DNA of 5,667 bases from Actinomycetota bacterium (GTDB taxonomy: Bacteria > Actinomycetota > Thermoleophilia > Gaiellales > Gaiellaceae): positions 1 through 5,667 of the forward strand of contig JACCTQ010000203.1 in the NCBI GenBank assembly GCA_013812265.1. Direction: 5' to 3'. Positions 5,649-5,667 of this stretch are shown here, piece after piece (the first letter of the stretch is position 1; each line of letters begins with the position of its first letter). The position numbers and the translations under genes are program-made. The notes beneath the pieces were generated by a model. The model ran no database searches. It saw nothing but the letters and a program-made list of their open reading frames with translations, and was not told the DNA's origin.

Positions 5649-5667
5649 CACCTCGAGGATCTCGGCC
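5646..5667 (-). CDS. frr: Ribosome recycling factor, last six codons (partial)
   Basis: The minus strand at the right edge reads AEILEV and then TAG. This ending is typical of ribosome recycling factor (often AELLEV or EIMEV), and frr is the usual neighbour upstream of uppS and cdsA. The protein works with EF-G to split the ribosome after termination. Only six residues are visible, so the call rests on this short tail plus gene order. The stop codon is formed from the TA at the edge of the repeat at 5483-5648 plus its first G. Confidence 0.8.

Overview
The window is high-GC bacterial chromosomal DNA. It carries one minus-strand gene string, read from right to left: end of frr, uppS, cdsA, dxr, rseP, ispG. 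This is the widely conserved cluster that joins ribosome recycling to isoprenoid and envelope-lipid synthesis. The high GC, the absence of any clear Shine-Dalgarno site, the -10-like TANNNT boxes directly against start codons, and ispG after rseP suggest an actinomycete-type organism, possibly a deep lineage such as Thermoleophilia. The lineage is an inference from gene order and style; no marker here settles it.

Layout: 5646-5667 is the last six codons of frr. 5483-5648 is a structured repeat with near-perfect terminal inverted repeats. 4683-5417 is uppS. 4535-4682 is a 148-bp gap with two hairpins, one followed by a short T run. 3743-4534 is cdsA and 2581-3672 is dxr. 1370-2584 is rseP, which starts on a TTG overlapping the dxr stop. 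1282-1369 holds a hairpin and a probable leaderless promoter. 127-1281 is ispG. 1-129 is a second, divergent, inverted copy of the structured repeat, cut by the window edge. No gene-free stretch exceeds 300 bases.

How the genes work together: Dxr (first committed step) and IspG (next-to-last step) belong to the MEP pathway to IPP and DMAPP. UppS condenses IPP onto farnesyl diphosphate to give undecaprenyl diphosphate, the lipid carrier for cell-wall glycans. CdsA makes CDP-diacylglycerol, the phospholipid precursor. RseP is an intramembrane protease that typically activates envelope-stress responses.

The most interesting content lies outside the genes. The elements at the two ends of the window belong to one family. 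They share a 51-nt core (two almost invariant 14-nt blocks around a hairpin whose stem changes in compensatory fashion) and the same 109-nt distance from the start of the core to a terminal TA. The complete copy has 19-bp inverted ends beginning with TA, like a small non-autonomous element of the TA-targeting (IS630/Tc1-mariner) kind. In both copies the terminal TA plus the element's first G forms the TAG stop codon of the neighbouring gene (frr and ispG). I do not recognise a named family.
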